Shown here in pieces: positions 1 to 8,917 of a stretch of 64,000 bases of DNA. Source of the stretch: Mariprofundus sp. EBB-1 (GTDB taxonomy: Bacteria; Pseudomonadota; Zetaproteobacteria; Mariprofundales; Mariprofundaceae); NCBI RefSeq assembly GCF_003665155.1, contig NZ_RCFQ01000003.1:120731-184730 (forward strand), given 5' to 3'. Within the stretch, counting starts at the first letter, position 1. Every line of letters starts with the position of its first letter. The notes below the pieces were generated by a model, which searched no databases, was not told the DNA's origin, and saw nothing but the letters and a program-made list of their open reading frames with translations. A program made the translations under genes and the position numbers.

Positions 1-3000
1 CTGATTCATCCCGGTGAACATTTTTCAGATCGCCTTGATGCGGGCGCGACTCGCGATTTGCAGAAAGGAATCGGAGCTACAAGCAACAGGGACTCCGGTT
101 ATCGCTTTATTGGTTTCTACCACCCTTTCAGCTGCTTGTTTGTTCAACATTTGGATCGATATGGTCTGGATGGTTTGTATAAACCGGATGCCGATAAGGG
201 CGGTGTTTCAGCAAATCTTGTCAGGCAGATTATGCGGGATATGTCGATTGATTTCGGTGCGGTTTACGACCCTGGATTTGCAGTGGTTAACCGTCCACAA
301 GAGGTGATCGATTTCCGATATGGTCGACCGTACGCCAATTATAATTGGGAGCTGTTTTATCATGTGCCAATGATGATCGCTACCCATCTAATGAGTGATC
401 AGAAGTTCGAAGAGGCACAGAAGTGGTTGCATTATATCTTTGATCCGATGACGGAAGATTTGGGTGGAGCAGAGCGCTACTGGCGATTCAGACCTTTCTA
501 TGAGATGCAACTGCAAGCCAATATCGGAGACATAAATGAGGAGGCTGCCTCATCTATGGGGGATTCAGACCCAATGCGGAAATTGCGGGAGTGGGAGAAA
601 AACCCATTCAACCCTCATGCCGTTGCCCGTGTTCGAACGGTTGCCTATATGCGCAATACAGTAATGAAATATCTGGATAACCTGATCGGTTGGGCGGATA
701 TGCTCTTTGCTCGCGATACGATGGAATCGATCAATGAAGCAGCCCAACTCTATGTGCTGGCTGCGCAGATTATGGGGCCAAAGCCCGTGGTACTTACAAA
801 CACGGCCAGCAATGATGAAAACAGGCAGTCAGCCAGGGAACTGATGCAGCAGATGGAGCTGTATCAGGGAAGCAGTGATACTTCAGATGCAAATGCTGAC
901 AACGAAATGCAGGGGATCAGTATCTTCGATACGTTGATGACCTTCTGTATACCACCCAACGAGAAAATGCTGGGCTACTGGGATACGGTGGCTGACAGGC
1001 TGTTCAAGATTCGCCACTGCATAAATATCGAAGGCGTTGTTCGCCAGTTGCCACTATTTGAGCCGCCGATTGATCCTGCTCTGCTGGTACGTGCATCAGC
1101 AGCAGGTGTGGATCTGGCGACTGTTATTTCCGGATTAAGCGCCCCTCTGCCACATTACCGATTCAATGTGATGTTGCAAAAATCTAAAGAGTTGTGTGGC
1201 TCGGTGCGAGCGCTTGGAGGAGCATTGCTTTCCGCACTGGAAAAGCAGGATGCCGAGGAAATTGCTCAGATTCGTGCCAATCATGAATTTAGCCTATTGA
1301 AGGGCTCAAGAGAAATAAGACGCCAGCAAGTTGATGAAGCCAAAGAAAGTTTAATGGGCTTATCTGAATCAAAAGCGATCAATGTGGTTAAATTTGAGCA
1401 TTATCGAGATATTGAAAAAACAATCACAGAAGAACAGAAGCAGTTAAAGAAACTGGCTTTAGTAGGGGATATTTTACATGGGGAGCTCGGTTATTATGCC
1501 TTAGCTACAATTAGTAACTTAATTCCAGAAACTAAAGTTGGGCTTTGTGCTGGAATAACATTTGGTGGCCGAAACTTGGGAGAGGCTCAAAAAATGGGAG
1601 GGGCTGTAATTAGCACGTTAAGTGCTATTGAGTCACACCAAGCAAATAAGCTATCAATACGGGCAGGTAGTGAAAGACGCTGGAATGATTGGAAGCTACA
1701 GGAGCGTTTAGCTGCTAAAGAGCTAGTTCAAATTGATAAACAAATCGCAGGCGCTGAAATCCGAAAAGCCATTGCCGAGAAAGAGCTGGAAAACCACGAA
1801 AAGCAGATTGAAAATTCCCGGCAAGTGAATGAATGGATGCGCTCCAAATTCACAAACAAGGAAATCTATAGTTGGATGGTTGGTCAGTTATCAGGGCTTT
1901 ATTTCCAGACATACCAACTGGCGGTTGAAGTGGCCAGAAAAGCGGAGCTCTGCTATCGCGAAGAACTTGATGTTGAGAGTACGTCATTTATCGGTTTTGG
2001 ATTCTGGGATAGCCTGAAAAAGGGGTTGCTGGCGGGCGAACAGCTGCAGCATGATCTTGAGCGCATGGATGTGGCTTATCTGAATAATAACAAGCGCAAG
2101 CCTGAGTTAACCAAGACAGTGTCTCTGGCACAGATCAATCCGTTAGCACTGCTGACCTTGAAAGAAAAAGGGGAATGTACGTTTGCCCTACAGGAAGTGA
2201 TTTACAATCTGGATCATCCGGGGCATTACAACCGGAAGCTGAAGTCGGTTGGTATCTCATTGCCGTGCATTGTAGGGCCTTACACAACGGTAGGTTGTAC
2301 GCTTGTGCTAACCAAACATGCGCGCAGAAGGGATGCTGATATAAATAGCGATCTGGAGATTACATACGCTGGTTCACAATCGATTGCGACCAGTTCTGCT
2401 CAGAATGATCGCGGCATGTTCGAGTTCAATTTCCGTGATGAACGCTATCTTCCGTTTGAGAACTGCGGCGCTGTCAGTGAATGGAAACTGCGGTTGCCAA
2501 ATGAGGTTCGGCAGTTTGATTATAACTCTATCTCCGATGTGATTCTGCACGTTCAATATACTGCAGATGAGGACCAGACAGGAACATTCAGAGCGGAAGT
2601 CGAAACCAGTCTTCTGGAGGCGACACGCTCTATTGGGGCGAATGGATTGTCGCGTGTGTTCAGCCTGAAACAGGATTTCTCTTCCGAGTGGCATAGGCTG
2701 TTATCTTCTGAATCGGGTTCGCAACAACTGACACTGGAGCTGAAAGAGAATCATTTTCCCTATATCTGCAGAGGAAGAGAGATTGAAATTAGTTCTGTTG
2801 AACTCTTTCTGAGACCGCAAGATGGCTATGAATATAATGATGGGGCTGTGTCCATTACCTTAAATGCTCCAAAGGGAAGCTACCCTGATGTGCCGATCAA
2901 CCTTGCTGGCGGAGATGTCGAAGGACTTCCATATGCCAAGCCAGTAGATGGTGTAAAAGAAACGATTGGTGCATGGATGTTGGATATTGCCGAAGGGATA

Positions 3001-3057
3001 ATAGATTCGGCCAATTATGAAGACATGTTTGTCTGCTTCAATTATAAATTGAAATAG
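1..3057 (+). CDS. Tc toxin TcA-type subunit, C-terminal part (5' end outside window)
   Basis: The frame is open from base 1, so the gene begins upstream; 1018 residues of the C-terminal part are visible. The opening segment (FYHPF, then YNWELFYHVP and WLHYIFDP) matches the conserved region before the pore of insecticidal Tc toxin A subunits. Residues about 430-660 are helical and coiled-coil-like, with a hydrophobic glycine-rich stretch near residues 500-540 that fits the translocation-channel tip. The C-terminus (MFEFNFRDERYLPFE, then SDVILHVQYTA) is the TcB-binding domain signature. TcA forms a pentameric translocation channel in known systems. No TcB/TcC partner is visible, but the left side is cut off. 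The gene is bounded on the right by a terminator and a tRNA. Family call is firm; the biological target is unknown. Confidence 0.88.
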   Translation: MIHPGEHFSDRLDAGATRDLQKGIGATSNRDSGYRFIGFYHPFSCLFVQHLDRYGLDGLYKPDADKGGVSANLVRQIMRDMSIDFGAVYDPGFAVVNRPQEVIDFRYGRPYANYNWELFYHVPMMIATHLMSDQKFEEAQKWLHYIFDPMTEDLGGAERYWRFRPFYEMQLQANIGDINEEAASSMGDSDPMRKLREWEKNPFNPHAVARVRTVAYMRNTVMKYLDNLIGWADMLFARDTMESINEAAQLYVLAAQIMGPKPVVLTNTASNDENRQSARELMQQMELYQGSSDTSDANADNEMQGISIFDTLMTFCIPPNEKMLGYWDTVADRLFKIRHCINIEGVVRQLPLFEPPIDPALLVRASAAGVDLATVISGLSAPLPHYRFNVMLQKSKELCGSVRALGGALLSALEKQDAEEIAQIRANHEFSLLKGSREIRRQQVDEAKESLMGLSESKAINVVKFEHYRDIEKTITEEQKQLKKLALVGDILHGELGYYALATISNLIPETKVGLCAGITFGGRNLGEAQKMGGAVISTLSAIESHQANKLSIRAGSERRWNDWKLQERLAAKELVQIDKQIAGAEIRKAIAEKELENHEKQIENSRQVNEWMRSKFTNKEIYSWMVGQLSGLYFQTYQLAVEVARKAELCYREELDVESTSFIGFGFWDSLKKGLLAGEQLQHDLERMDVAYLNNNKRKPELTKTVSLAQINPLALLTLKEKGECTFALQEVIYNLDHPGHYNRKLKSVGISLPCIVGPYTTVGCTLVLTKHARRRDADINSDLEITYAGSQSIATSSAQNDRGMFEFNFRDERYLPFENCGAVSEWKLRLPNEVRQFDYNSISDVILHVQYTADEDQTGTFRAEVETSLLEATRSIGANGLSRVFSLKQDFSSEWHRLLSSESGSQQLTLELKENHFPYICRGREIEISSVELFLRPQDGYEYNDGAVSITLNAPKGSYPDVPINLAGGDVEGLPYAKPVDGVKETIGAWMLDIAEGIIDSANYEDMFVCFNYKLK

Positions 3058-3206
3058 TATGGATGGGGAAAGAGTTCGATATCGGAAGATATTCTAATGT
3101 GAAAGTATGCGGGTTGCTGGGAGTGGATTGTTAACTCGATTGTCATTTGTGTCTACTGTTTTGTGGGTAGTCCAAGCTTCTTTTTGGTGGGCTGATAGAA
3201 AAAAGA

Positions 3207-3241
3207 AAGGCCCTGAAAAACTCAATTTTTTTCAGGGCCTT
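3207..3241 (-). terminator. Rho-independent terminator downstream of tRNA-fMet
   Basis: Arms AAGGCCCTGAAAAA (3207-3220) and the complementary arm ending at 3241 form a long stem around a short loop. Read on the minus strand the stem is followed by a T-rich run (bases 3198-3206 on plus are A-rich), as expected for ending the tRNA transcript. It may also stop the plus-strand toxin transcript, but the plus-side tail is less T-rich. Confidence 0.75.
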
Positions 3242-3246
3242 ATGTT

Positions 3247-3321
<75 letters not shown>

Positions 3322-3334
3322 TTAAGGAGGCCGA

Positions 3335-3362
3335 ACTTTAGGGCTGAACTCTTTTCTGTCAA
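3335..3362 (-). promoter_or_regulatory. Sigma70-type promoter for tRNA-fMet
   Basis: On the minus strand TTGACA (complement of 3357-3362) is followed after 16 nt by TAAAGT (complement of 3335-3340). The predicted transcription start lies a few bases before the tRNA 5' end at 3321. The perfect -35 and correct position make this a good candidate. Confidence 0.6.
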
Positions 3363-3470
3363 TAGCCTATAATCATGGCAGTGTTTGAGGCTTATAAGTC
3401 TATAGAAACACGCATTAATTTTAATATGGAGGTGCTGAAATAGCACCCGCCATTATAAAGGTGACAGATT

Positions 3471-4145
3471 ATTTCGACTCAACATTCTCTTATTCTCTTC
3501 GATTGCGATGGCACGTTGACCAATTCGCATGGGATCATTGTGCAGGCCATGCAGCAGGCATTTCAATCGGTTGATTTGTTACCACCGGATGCTGATGCTG
3601 TGAATCGGATTATCGGTCTCTCTCTTGGCAATGCGGTAATCGGTTTGATGCCTGCTGAACTGCATGATGATGCTCAACTACATCAACAAATTGAGCAGGC
3701 ATATCGTCAGCATTATCTGTTGGCAGAGCATGAGGTTGTGTTGTTTCCACATGTGCGGGAGACACTCGAAGCATTGCGAGAGCGTGGTTACTGGCTTGGT
3801 GTGGTAACAGGGAAGTCCAAATCGGGGCTGTTGCGGGTGCTGGAGAGCTTTGATCTGGCAGATCTGTTTTATGTGTTGCGAACGGCAGATTGTACGCATT
3901 CCAAACCGCATCCGGCCATGGTGCTTGAATGCATGCAGGAGATGGGGATGAAAGCTGTGCAGACTGTTGTGATTGGTGATGCACTGTTTGATATTCAGAT
4001 GGCAGAAGCCGCCGGGGTTCGTTCTTTGGGGGTATCCTTTGGTGTTGCGGAGGCTGAGTTGTTGCTGCAAGCGGGAGCGGAGGAGGTGGTGAATGATTTC
4101 TCTGAGCTACTTCAATATTTTCCACTCTTGCAAGATTTGCCATAA
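3471..4145 (+). CDS. HAD-superfamily phosphatase, phosphoglycolate-phosphatase-like, probable ATT start
   Basis: About 224 residues with all HAD motifs: motif I FDCDGTLT, motif II VVTGKS, the motif III lysine in HSKPHP, and motif IV IGDALFD. Members hydrolyse small phosphate monoesters such as 2-phosphoglycolate. No ATG, GTG or TTG lies between the in-frame stop at 3462-3464 and motif I; the first TTG (3516) would delete the nucleophile aspartates. An AAGGTG sequence at 3458-3463 precedes two ATT codons at 3468 and 3471, so I infer an ATT start, as known for infC. A sequencing error upstream is the alternative. A small GGTGCT/AGCACC hairpin lies at 3431-3447. It stands alone between the tRNA and the AsmA-like gene. 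Confidence 0.8.
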   Translation: MSTQHSLILFDCDGTLTNSHGIIVQAMQQAFQSVDLLPPDADAVNRIIGLSLGNAVIGLMPAELHDDAQLHQQIEQAYRQHYLLAEHEVVLFPHVRETLEALRERGYWLGVVTGKSKSGLLRVLESFDLADLFYVLRTADCTHSKPHPAMVLECMQEMGMKAVQTVVIGDALFDIQMAEAAGVRSLGVSFGVAEAELLLQAGAEEVVNDFSELLQYFPLLQDLP

Positions 4146-4228
4146 AAGCCGACGATACCAGTCGAAATAAATTTACAGTTTGATAGATTTTCTGTCGAGT
4201 TGTGTATTCAATATGAGGGGTTTCTATT

Positions 4229-6544
4229 GTGTCTAAAATAATTCGTTACAGCCTTATCTTCGTTGTTTTAATCGTTGTGGTTTTATTGGCCGCACCATTC
4301 TTTATTGATGTGAATACCTATAAGGGGCAGATCGAAAAAGCGGTTGAGGATCAGACTGGTCGTCAGCTGAGTATTGGTAATATTGATGCTTCCTTGCTTC
4401 CCTGGGTGGGGCTGGAGTTGAAAGATGTGCATTTGGCCAACCGTTCGGGTTTTGCGAAGCGAGATTTTCTCAGTGTTGAGCGCTTACATGTGAAATTGGC
4501 TCTGATGCCCTTGCTATCTAAAAAAATAGAAATAGAACATTTCGAAGTCATTTCTCCCGTAATATATCTGGAGCGTGCCAGTAATGGTGATAGCAACTGG
4601 GGAGATCTCACGGCTTCGCCTGCAGAAAATACTAATACGGGCTCCCGGGCCCAACAGTCTCAATCTAGCCAACAAGTTGCTCAGACGCGTGCGCCCGGGG
4701 CACCTGCGTTGGCTGCTCTACAGGCTGAATCGCTTAGTTTGACAGGAGGGCAAATCACCTGGGTCGATGCTGATGCAGCCCCGGTGGTGTTATCTGAACT
4801 GAATGTGGCGCTGGATGATGTGCAGTTGCAGCGGCCTGTTGCCCTGCGGGTTTCCGGTAAATTGTCGGGTAATGCTTTTGCGTTGAATGCACATGTAGGC
4901 CCGGTTGGAGACCTTGCTACATTGAATGTGGATAGGTTACCGCTGCAAGGCGAATTTAAGGCTGAAAATATTCAATTGCAGCCATTTCAGCATATGATTG
5001 AAGGGTGGCCTGAACAGCTTGGTGACATTGCGGCAGCTTCAGTGCAGCTCTCCGTGCAGATCGAACAGCACCCCAATGGTGTGCGTTTGGGTGAAGGCGA
5101 GATGCACTTGAAGGCAGCGCATGAGCTGGCTGTTGGGTGGAAGGTTGAAATGCCGAATGCTGATAAGATGATTATCAATCATGCAGCACTGACGGTGAAT
5201 GGAAAGGGGCTGCTGGATGCAAAAGGCAAGGTTGAACATTTGACCGGCAATCCAACGTTTGCAGTGCGTCTCGATGGGCACGTGATTGAGCGCACATGGT
5301 TGGCGACGTTTGTGCCCGAATTAAAGGCAATGTATTCGGCTCATCCGGCTCCGTGGAAGCAGTTACAGTTTAGCGCTTTGTTGGCAGGAGGGGCTAAACA
5401 GCTGGATATCAATGATTTGCAATTGAAATTGGATAATGAGTTGTTGAAAGCATCTGGAGCCGTCAAGTATGCCGGTCCGGATATCCGCCTGCGTATGGCG
5501 GCGAATCAACTGCATCTGGATGCATGGCTACCGCAAGGTAAGCAAGCCGATCAAGCTACATTGAAGGATTGGTCAATCATTGCAGAAGCGATCGCGGCTG
5601 CTGACCTGAAAGCTGAAACTGCTGAGCCGGACTTGCGCTTTTTGAAAAGCTGGGGGATCGGATCAGCGTTGAAAGTGAAAAAATTGTTTGTGCGTGGCAT
5701 GCAGATGACCGATTTCTCCGCTGAAATTAAGGGTGCTAACGGCTATATTGCCATGAGTCCCATGCAGTTCAAACTGTCTGGTGGAAGCGTGATGGAAAAA
5801 GCCAGTCTGAATGTAAATGCGTACCCGGTTACATGGAAGGAGTCTGTGCATATTTCAGGTGTGCAAGCAGGCCCCTTGCTGAAGACCTTGGCTGACGTGG
5901 ATATGCTGGAAGGCAGTATGAATATGGATACTAAGTTTCATGCTACAGGCTTGACGCCAGCGGCAGTCAATACCTTGAATGGGCGTGGCACAGTACTTTT
6001 TAAGAATGGTAAATTAAAGGGTTTCGATATTGCCGGCGCCATTCGTAAATTTACCAATCCGGGGGCTTCTCAGCAGGGGCCACAAGAGACTGACTTTGCC
6101 CAGCTTTCCGGCACCTTTGATGTGAAGAATGGTATTGCGGACAATAAGGATCTGTTTATGGCCTCACCACTCTTGCGCATTACAGGACAGGGCAAGATTG
6201 ATCTGGTGCAGAAGCGTATGGATTATGAAGTGAAGCCGCGCGTGGTTGGTTCACTGAAAGGCCAGGGTGATACCTTGTTGCGTAAAGGACTGACTATTCC
6301 TCTGCATATCTATGGGCCTTTTGATGCGCCTAAAATAACGCCCATTATCAATGCCAAAACACTGATGAACAATGCGCCTGCATTGTTGAACAAGGGCGGC
6401 GTTAATATTGGTGGTAAACTGGGTAAGATTCTTGGAGGTGGTAAACAGGCAGCACCTCAGGATAAAACACAGCCACAGACCGACCCACAAACTCCTCAAA
6501 AGCAGTTGCTCAAAGGTTTGGGCGGCATGATTCCCGGTTTTTAA
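4229..6544 (+). CDS. AsmA family protein
   Basis: 771 residues. One N-terminal membrane anchor (about residues 5-27), then the AsmA N-terminal signature (VNTYKGQIEKAVEDQTGRQL, IDASLLPWVGLELKDV) and a long beta-rich repeat region. The C-terminus has the AsmA_2-type block (LNGRGTVLFKNGKLKGFDI, and MASPLLRITGQGKIDL). A low-complexity Q/S/T linker lies near residues 135-155, and a Q/P-rich tail ends the protein. AsmA-like proteins are long periplasmic bridge proteins implicated in phospholipid transport to the outer membrane. The GTG start at 4229 is preceded by GAGGGG. No clear operon partner. Confidence 0.85.
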   Translation: MSKIIRYSLIFVVLIVVVLLAAPFFIDVNTYKGQIEKAVEDQTGRQLSIGNIDASLLPWVGLELKDVHLANRSGFAKRDFLSVERLHVKLALMPLLSKKIEIEHFEVISPVIYLERASNGDSNWGDLTASPAENTNTGSRAQQSQSSQQVAQTRAPGAPALAALQAESLSLTGGQITWVDADAAPVVLSELNVALDDVQLQRPVALRVSGKLSGNAFALNAHVGPVGDLATLNVDRLPLQGEFKAENIQLQPFQHMIEGWPEQLGDIAAASVQLSVQIEQHPNGVRLGEGEMHLKAAHELAVGWKVEMPNADKMIINHAALTVNGKGLLDAKGKVEHLTGNPTFAVRLDGHVIERTWLATFVPELKAMYSAHPAPWKQLQFSALLAGGAKQLDINDLQLKLDNELLKASGAVKYAGPDIRLRMAANQLHLDAWLPQGKQADQATLKDWSIIAEAIAAADLKAETAEPDLRFLKSWGIGSALKVKKLFVRGMQMTDFSAEIKGANGYIAMSPMQFKLSGGSVMEKASLNVNAYPVTWKESVHISGVQAGPLLKTLADVDMLEGSMNMDTKFHATGLTPAAVNTLNGRGTVLFKNGKLKGFDIAGAIRKFTNPGASQQGPQETDFAQLSGTFDVKNGIADNKDLFMASPLLRITGQGKIDLVQKRMDYEVKPRVVGSLKGQGDTLLRKGLTIPLHIYGPFDAPKITPIINAKTLMNNAPALLNKGGVNIGGKLGKILGGGKQAAPQDKTQPQTDPQTPQKQLLKGLGGMIPGF

Positions 6545-6801
6545 TGCAACAAGCTTGCATCGTAAAAAGTCCATCGGTGGCCTTTCATGTTGCGGACAAT
6601 CAGGCGCGTAGATCGCTTGTCTTATATACCAGATTGCAAGGCAAGCAACCTGGAGCGGGCTTCGAGCTAGGGCTGCCAGAGATGAATGTGTGGCATACAA
6701 TTAAGCCATTGCGAACAAATATTTGATTCATGCGCCCATTCATGGGCGAGGTGATGACTTTGTGAAGTCACCATATCAAAGTTATAGAGAAGGATAGTAC
6801 C
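6545..6801. other. Intergenic stretch with two adjacent hairpins
   Basis: No convincing gene. Two inverted repeats follow each other: CGCCCAT/ATGGGCG at 6733-6748 and TGACTT/AAGTCA at 6755-6770, just upstream of the YciO-type gene. Neither is followed by a T run on the plus strand, so they look more like leader structures or operators than terminators. A 60-codon frame overlapping the AsmA stop has no family features. Confidence 0.35.
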
Positions 6802-7419
6802 GTGCATCAATTTGAACATCTTCGACTTCATCCCGAACGGCCTCAAATCAGGCAGATCAAGCGTGCGGTAAGCATGCTGCAACAAGGTCTGTTTGTGATT
6901 GTACCCACCGATACGACCTATGTGATCATGTGTAAACCCGAGTCGTTGGGGGCAATTAATGATATTCGTAAATTAAGGCAGCTGGATAGTGGGCATTTGT
7001 GGTCGGTGGCTTGTGTTGACCTGTCGCAGGCAGCAACCTGTGTATGTATAGATAATAAAGCTCACCGTGTGTTAAAGCGTTGTTTTCCAGGTGCCTATAC
7101 CTTTATCCTGCCTGCCAGTTCTTCATTACCTCGCCGTATCTTTGGTAAACGTCGTGATGTTGGTATTCGTATGCCTGATCATCCGGTTTGTCGTATGCTG
7201 TTGGAGGAGTATGGCGAGATTCTGCTCTGTACAACCCTTGAATTACCGGGAGAGATCCATGCTGCTTTTGATCCTGATGAGTTTGTAGCGCAGGTAAAAC
7301 ATCTGTCATGTGGCGTGCTGGATGCGGGTTGGGGTGGAATGGAACCCACCACTGTAGTGGATCTATGTGATGATGATCCTGTGGTGTTGCGTGAAGGAGC
7401 CGGAGTGTGGCCCGCATAG
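6802..7419 (+). CDS. yciO: YciO-type Sua5/YrdC-domain protein
   Basis: 205 residues, one YrdC-like domain. The segment VPTDTTYVIMCK with IRKLRQLDSGH and PGAYTFILPA, then RRDVGIRMPDHP, follows the YciO branch rather than TsaC. The Sua5/TsaC family makes threonylcarbamoyl-AMP for tRNA t6A; YciO proteins keep the fold, but their role is unsettled, so I do not assign the t6A reaction. The GTG start at 6802 is preceded by GAGAAGGA at 6787-6794. It is monocistronic by spacing. Confidence 0.85.
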   Translation: MHQFEHLRLHPERPQIRQIKRAVSMLQQGLFVIVPTDTTYVIMCKPESLGAINDIRKLRQLDSGHLWSVACVDLSQAATCVCIDNKAHRVLKRCFPGAYTFILPASSSLPRRIFGKRRDVGIRMPDHPVCRMLLEEYGEILLCTTLELPGEIHAAFDPDEFVAQVKHLSCGVLDAGWGGMEPTTVVDLCDDDPVVLREGAGVWPA

Positions 7420-7513
7420 CGAAGATTTAGGGTGGGGCTAAATCATTGGCATCAATCCTGCTGGCGCTTCTTAAAAAACGCACTAGATTCACGAAATTAT
7501 TTGAGGGGTTGTT

Positions 7514-8026
7514 ATGAAATCTTTTTTTGAAAAACTGTTATGGAACTCACGTTATTTGACCTTGTTGGCGGTCTGGTCCTGTATTGTTGGTATGGCGCTG
7601 CTATTTACCCTCTCTGCGATAGATATGGGTAAATTATTGGTAGAATTCATCGATGTCTATGCTTTTGGCCATGAAATCGAAGGTTTCCATACAGCGGTGG
7701 TGAGTCATGTGATTACGGCCGTAGATGATTTTCTGCTGGCGATGGTGTTGTTGATTTTTGGACTTGGTGTGTATGAACTGCATATTGATAAGCTCGATGT
7801 TGCGCGCGATAACCCTGCCGCTGGTAAACTGTTACAGATCGAGAATCTGGATGATTTGAAAGATCGTTTGGGTAAAGTGATTTTGATGATTCTTATCGTA
7901 GCCTTTTTCAAAAATGTGTTGCATGTGAAATTTGTAGGCCCTTTGGATGTACTTTATATGGGTGGTGGCATATTTCTGGTCGCGCTGGCGCTCTATTTCG
8001 GTCACAAAGCGGGTGAGCATAAATAA
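7514..8026 (+). CDS. YqhA family (UPF0114) inner-membrane protein
   Basis: 170 residues with about four predicted membrane segments (roughly 15-35, 60-85, 115-137, 142-162). The N-terminal ESRY-like start (LWNSRYLTLLAV), the conserved VDDFLLAMVLLIFGLGVYELHI block, and the NLDDLKDRLGKVILMILIV helix are typical of the YqhA/UPF0114 family. Function of the family is unknown. It lies only 15 nt before a K+ channel gene on the same strand, so the two are probably co-transcribed. RBS GAGGGG precedes the ATG. Confidence 0.85.
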   Translation: MKSFFEKLLWNSRYLTLLAVWSCIVGMALLFTLSAIDMGKLLVEFIDVYAFGHEIEGFHTAVVSHVITAVDDFLLAMVLLIFGLGVYELHIDKLDVARDNPAAGKLLQIENLDDLKDRLGKVILMILIVAFFKNVLHVKFVGPLDVLYMGGGIFLVALALYFGHKAGEHK

Positions 8027-8041
8027 GCTGATTCAGATACC

Positions 8042-8800
8042 ATGATGACCCGACAGGTTTTTTTTCAACGCGCACTTGATGCTGCCATGTTTGTTGCAAC
8101 ATTGGCGGCGGTTGGAACTTCCTTTGTGGAGGATCTGCCGGAGTGGGTGACCCTGGTTGTGTTGACCTCCTTTGTGATCATGTTTTTTTGGCGTTGGTAC
8201 ATTGCAGAGAATCGCAGCAAATGGATGAAATCCAACTGGTTTGATCTGGTGGTGGTGGTGTTGTTGGCTTCTCCTATTTTGCGTATGCTGATGGCGTTGC
8301 GTTTTGCACAATTGCTGCCTGCATTGCGAATCGGAGTACTCCTTCGAGCCAATAAAGCCCGATTAATGCGTTTGTTGGTGCTGTCAGGTGAGAGTCTGCC
8401 CGTCGCTATGGCGATGGTGTTCGGAATTGTGTTTGTTTTCGGTACAACGACTTATCTGTTAGAGCATCCCTATAACCCACAGTTTTCGGAAATGCAGGAT
8501 GGCTTGTGGTGGGCTTTTGTGACCCTGACGACAGTTGGTTATGGAGATATTTATCCGGTTACCGCCAGTGGGCGCGTGGTTGCTGTGATGACCATGATTT
8601 TTGGTGTTGTAGTCTATTCCTTGATTATTGCCAATGTAACGGTGTTTCTTGATCAATATACTCATAAAGAAAACGAGAAAAAAAGGCTCGCAGAACAGGC
8701 TGTTGCTGATAAAGAACATCTGCGTTTGTTCGCTTCTGAGGTTGATCAAGCCATAGAGGCTGCTGAAAAACCATCTTCTGAAAAAACCGAAAAAACGTAA
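8042..8800 (+). CDS. Voltage-gated-like potassium channel
   Basis: 252 residues. An N-terminal voltage-sensor-like membrane region (about 12-120, including an arginine-bearing segment ALRIGVLLRANKARLMRLL) is followed by a pore module. The pore has WWAFVTLTTVGYGDIYP near residues 157-173, which holds the K+ selectivity filter TVGYGD. The last membrane helix (IFGVVVYSLIIANVTVFL) leads to a short charged coiled C-terminus. It should conduct K+ across the inner membrane. No RCK/TrkA domain is attached. It follows the YqhA-family gene at 15 nt. Confidence 0.92.
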   Translation: MMTRQVFFQRALDAAMFVATLAAVGTSFVEDLPEWVTLVVLTSFVIMFFWRWYIAENRSKWMKSNWFDLVVVVLLASPILRMLMALRFAQLLPALRIGVLLRANKARLMRLLVLSGESLPVAMAMVFGIVFVFGTTTYLLEHPYNPQFSEMQDGLWWAFVTLTTVGYGDIYPVTASGRVVAVMTMIFGVVVYSLIIANVTVFLDQYTHKENEKKRLAEQAVADKEHLRLFASEVDQAIEAAEKPSSEKTEKT

Positions 8801-8917
8801 ATTCAGGGTTAAGTTTATTAAACGGAGCATTTGCAGGAGTGATTCTCTATCTGTTTTAATATCGTCGGTATGGGAATGCTGTGGACTGCCTGAATTTGTA
8901 GGATAGCTTGCTGCACC

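Noticed and set aside
3610..4143. 177-codon minus-strand open frame opposite the HAD phosphatase
   Set aside because: Antisense shadow of a gene with clear HAD motifs; composition is Pro/His/Gln-rich and shows no family.
6544..6726. 60-codon frame overlapping the AsmA stop codon
   Set aside because: No RBS beyond the overlap, no recognisable family, and it runs into a hairpin-rich intergenic stretch; kept only as part of the intergenic description.
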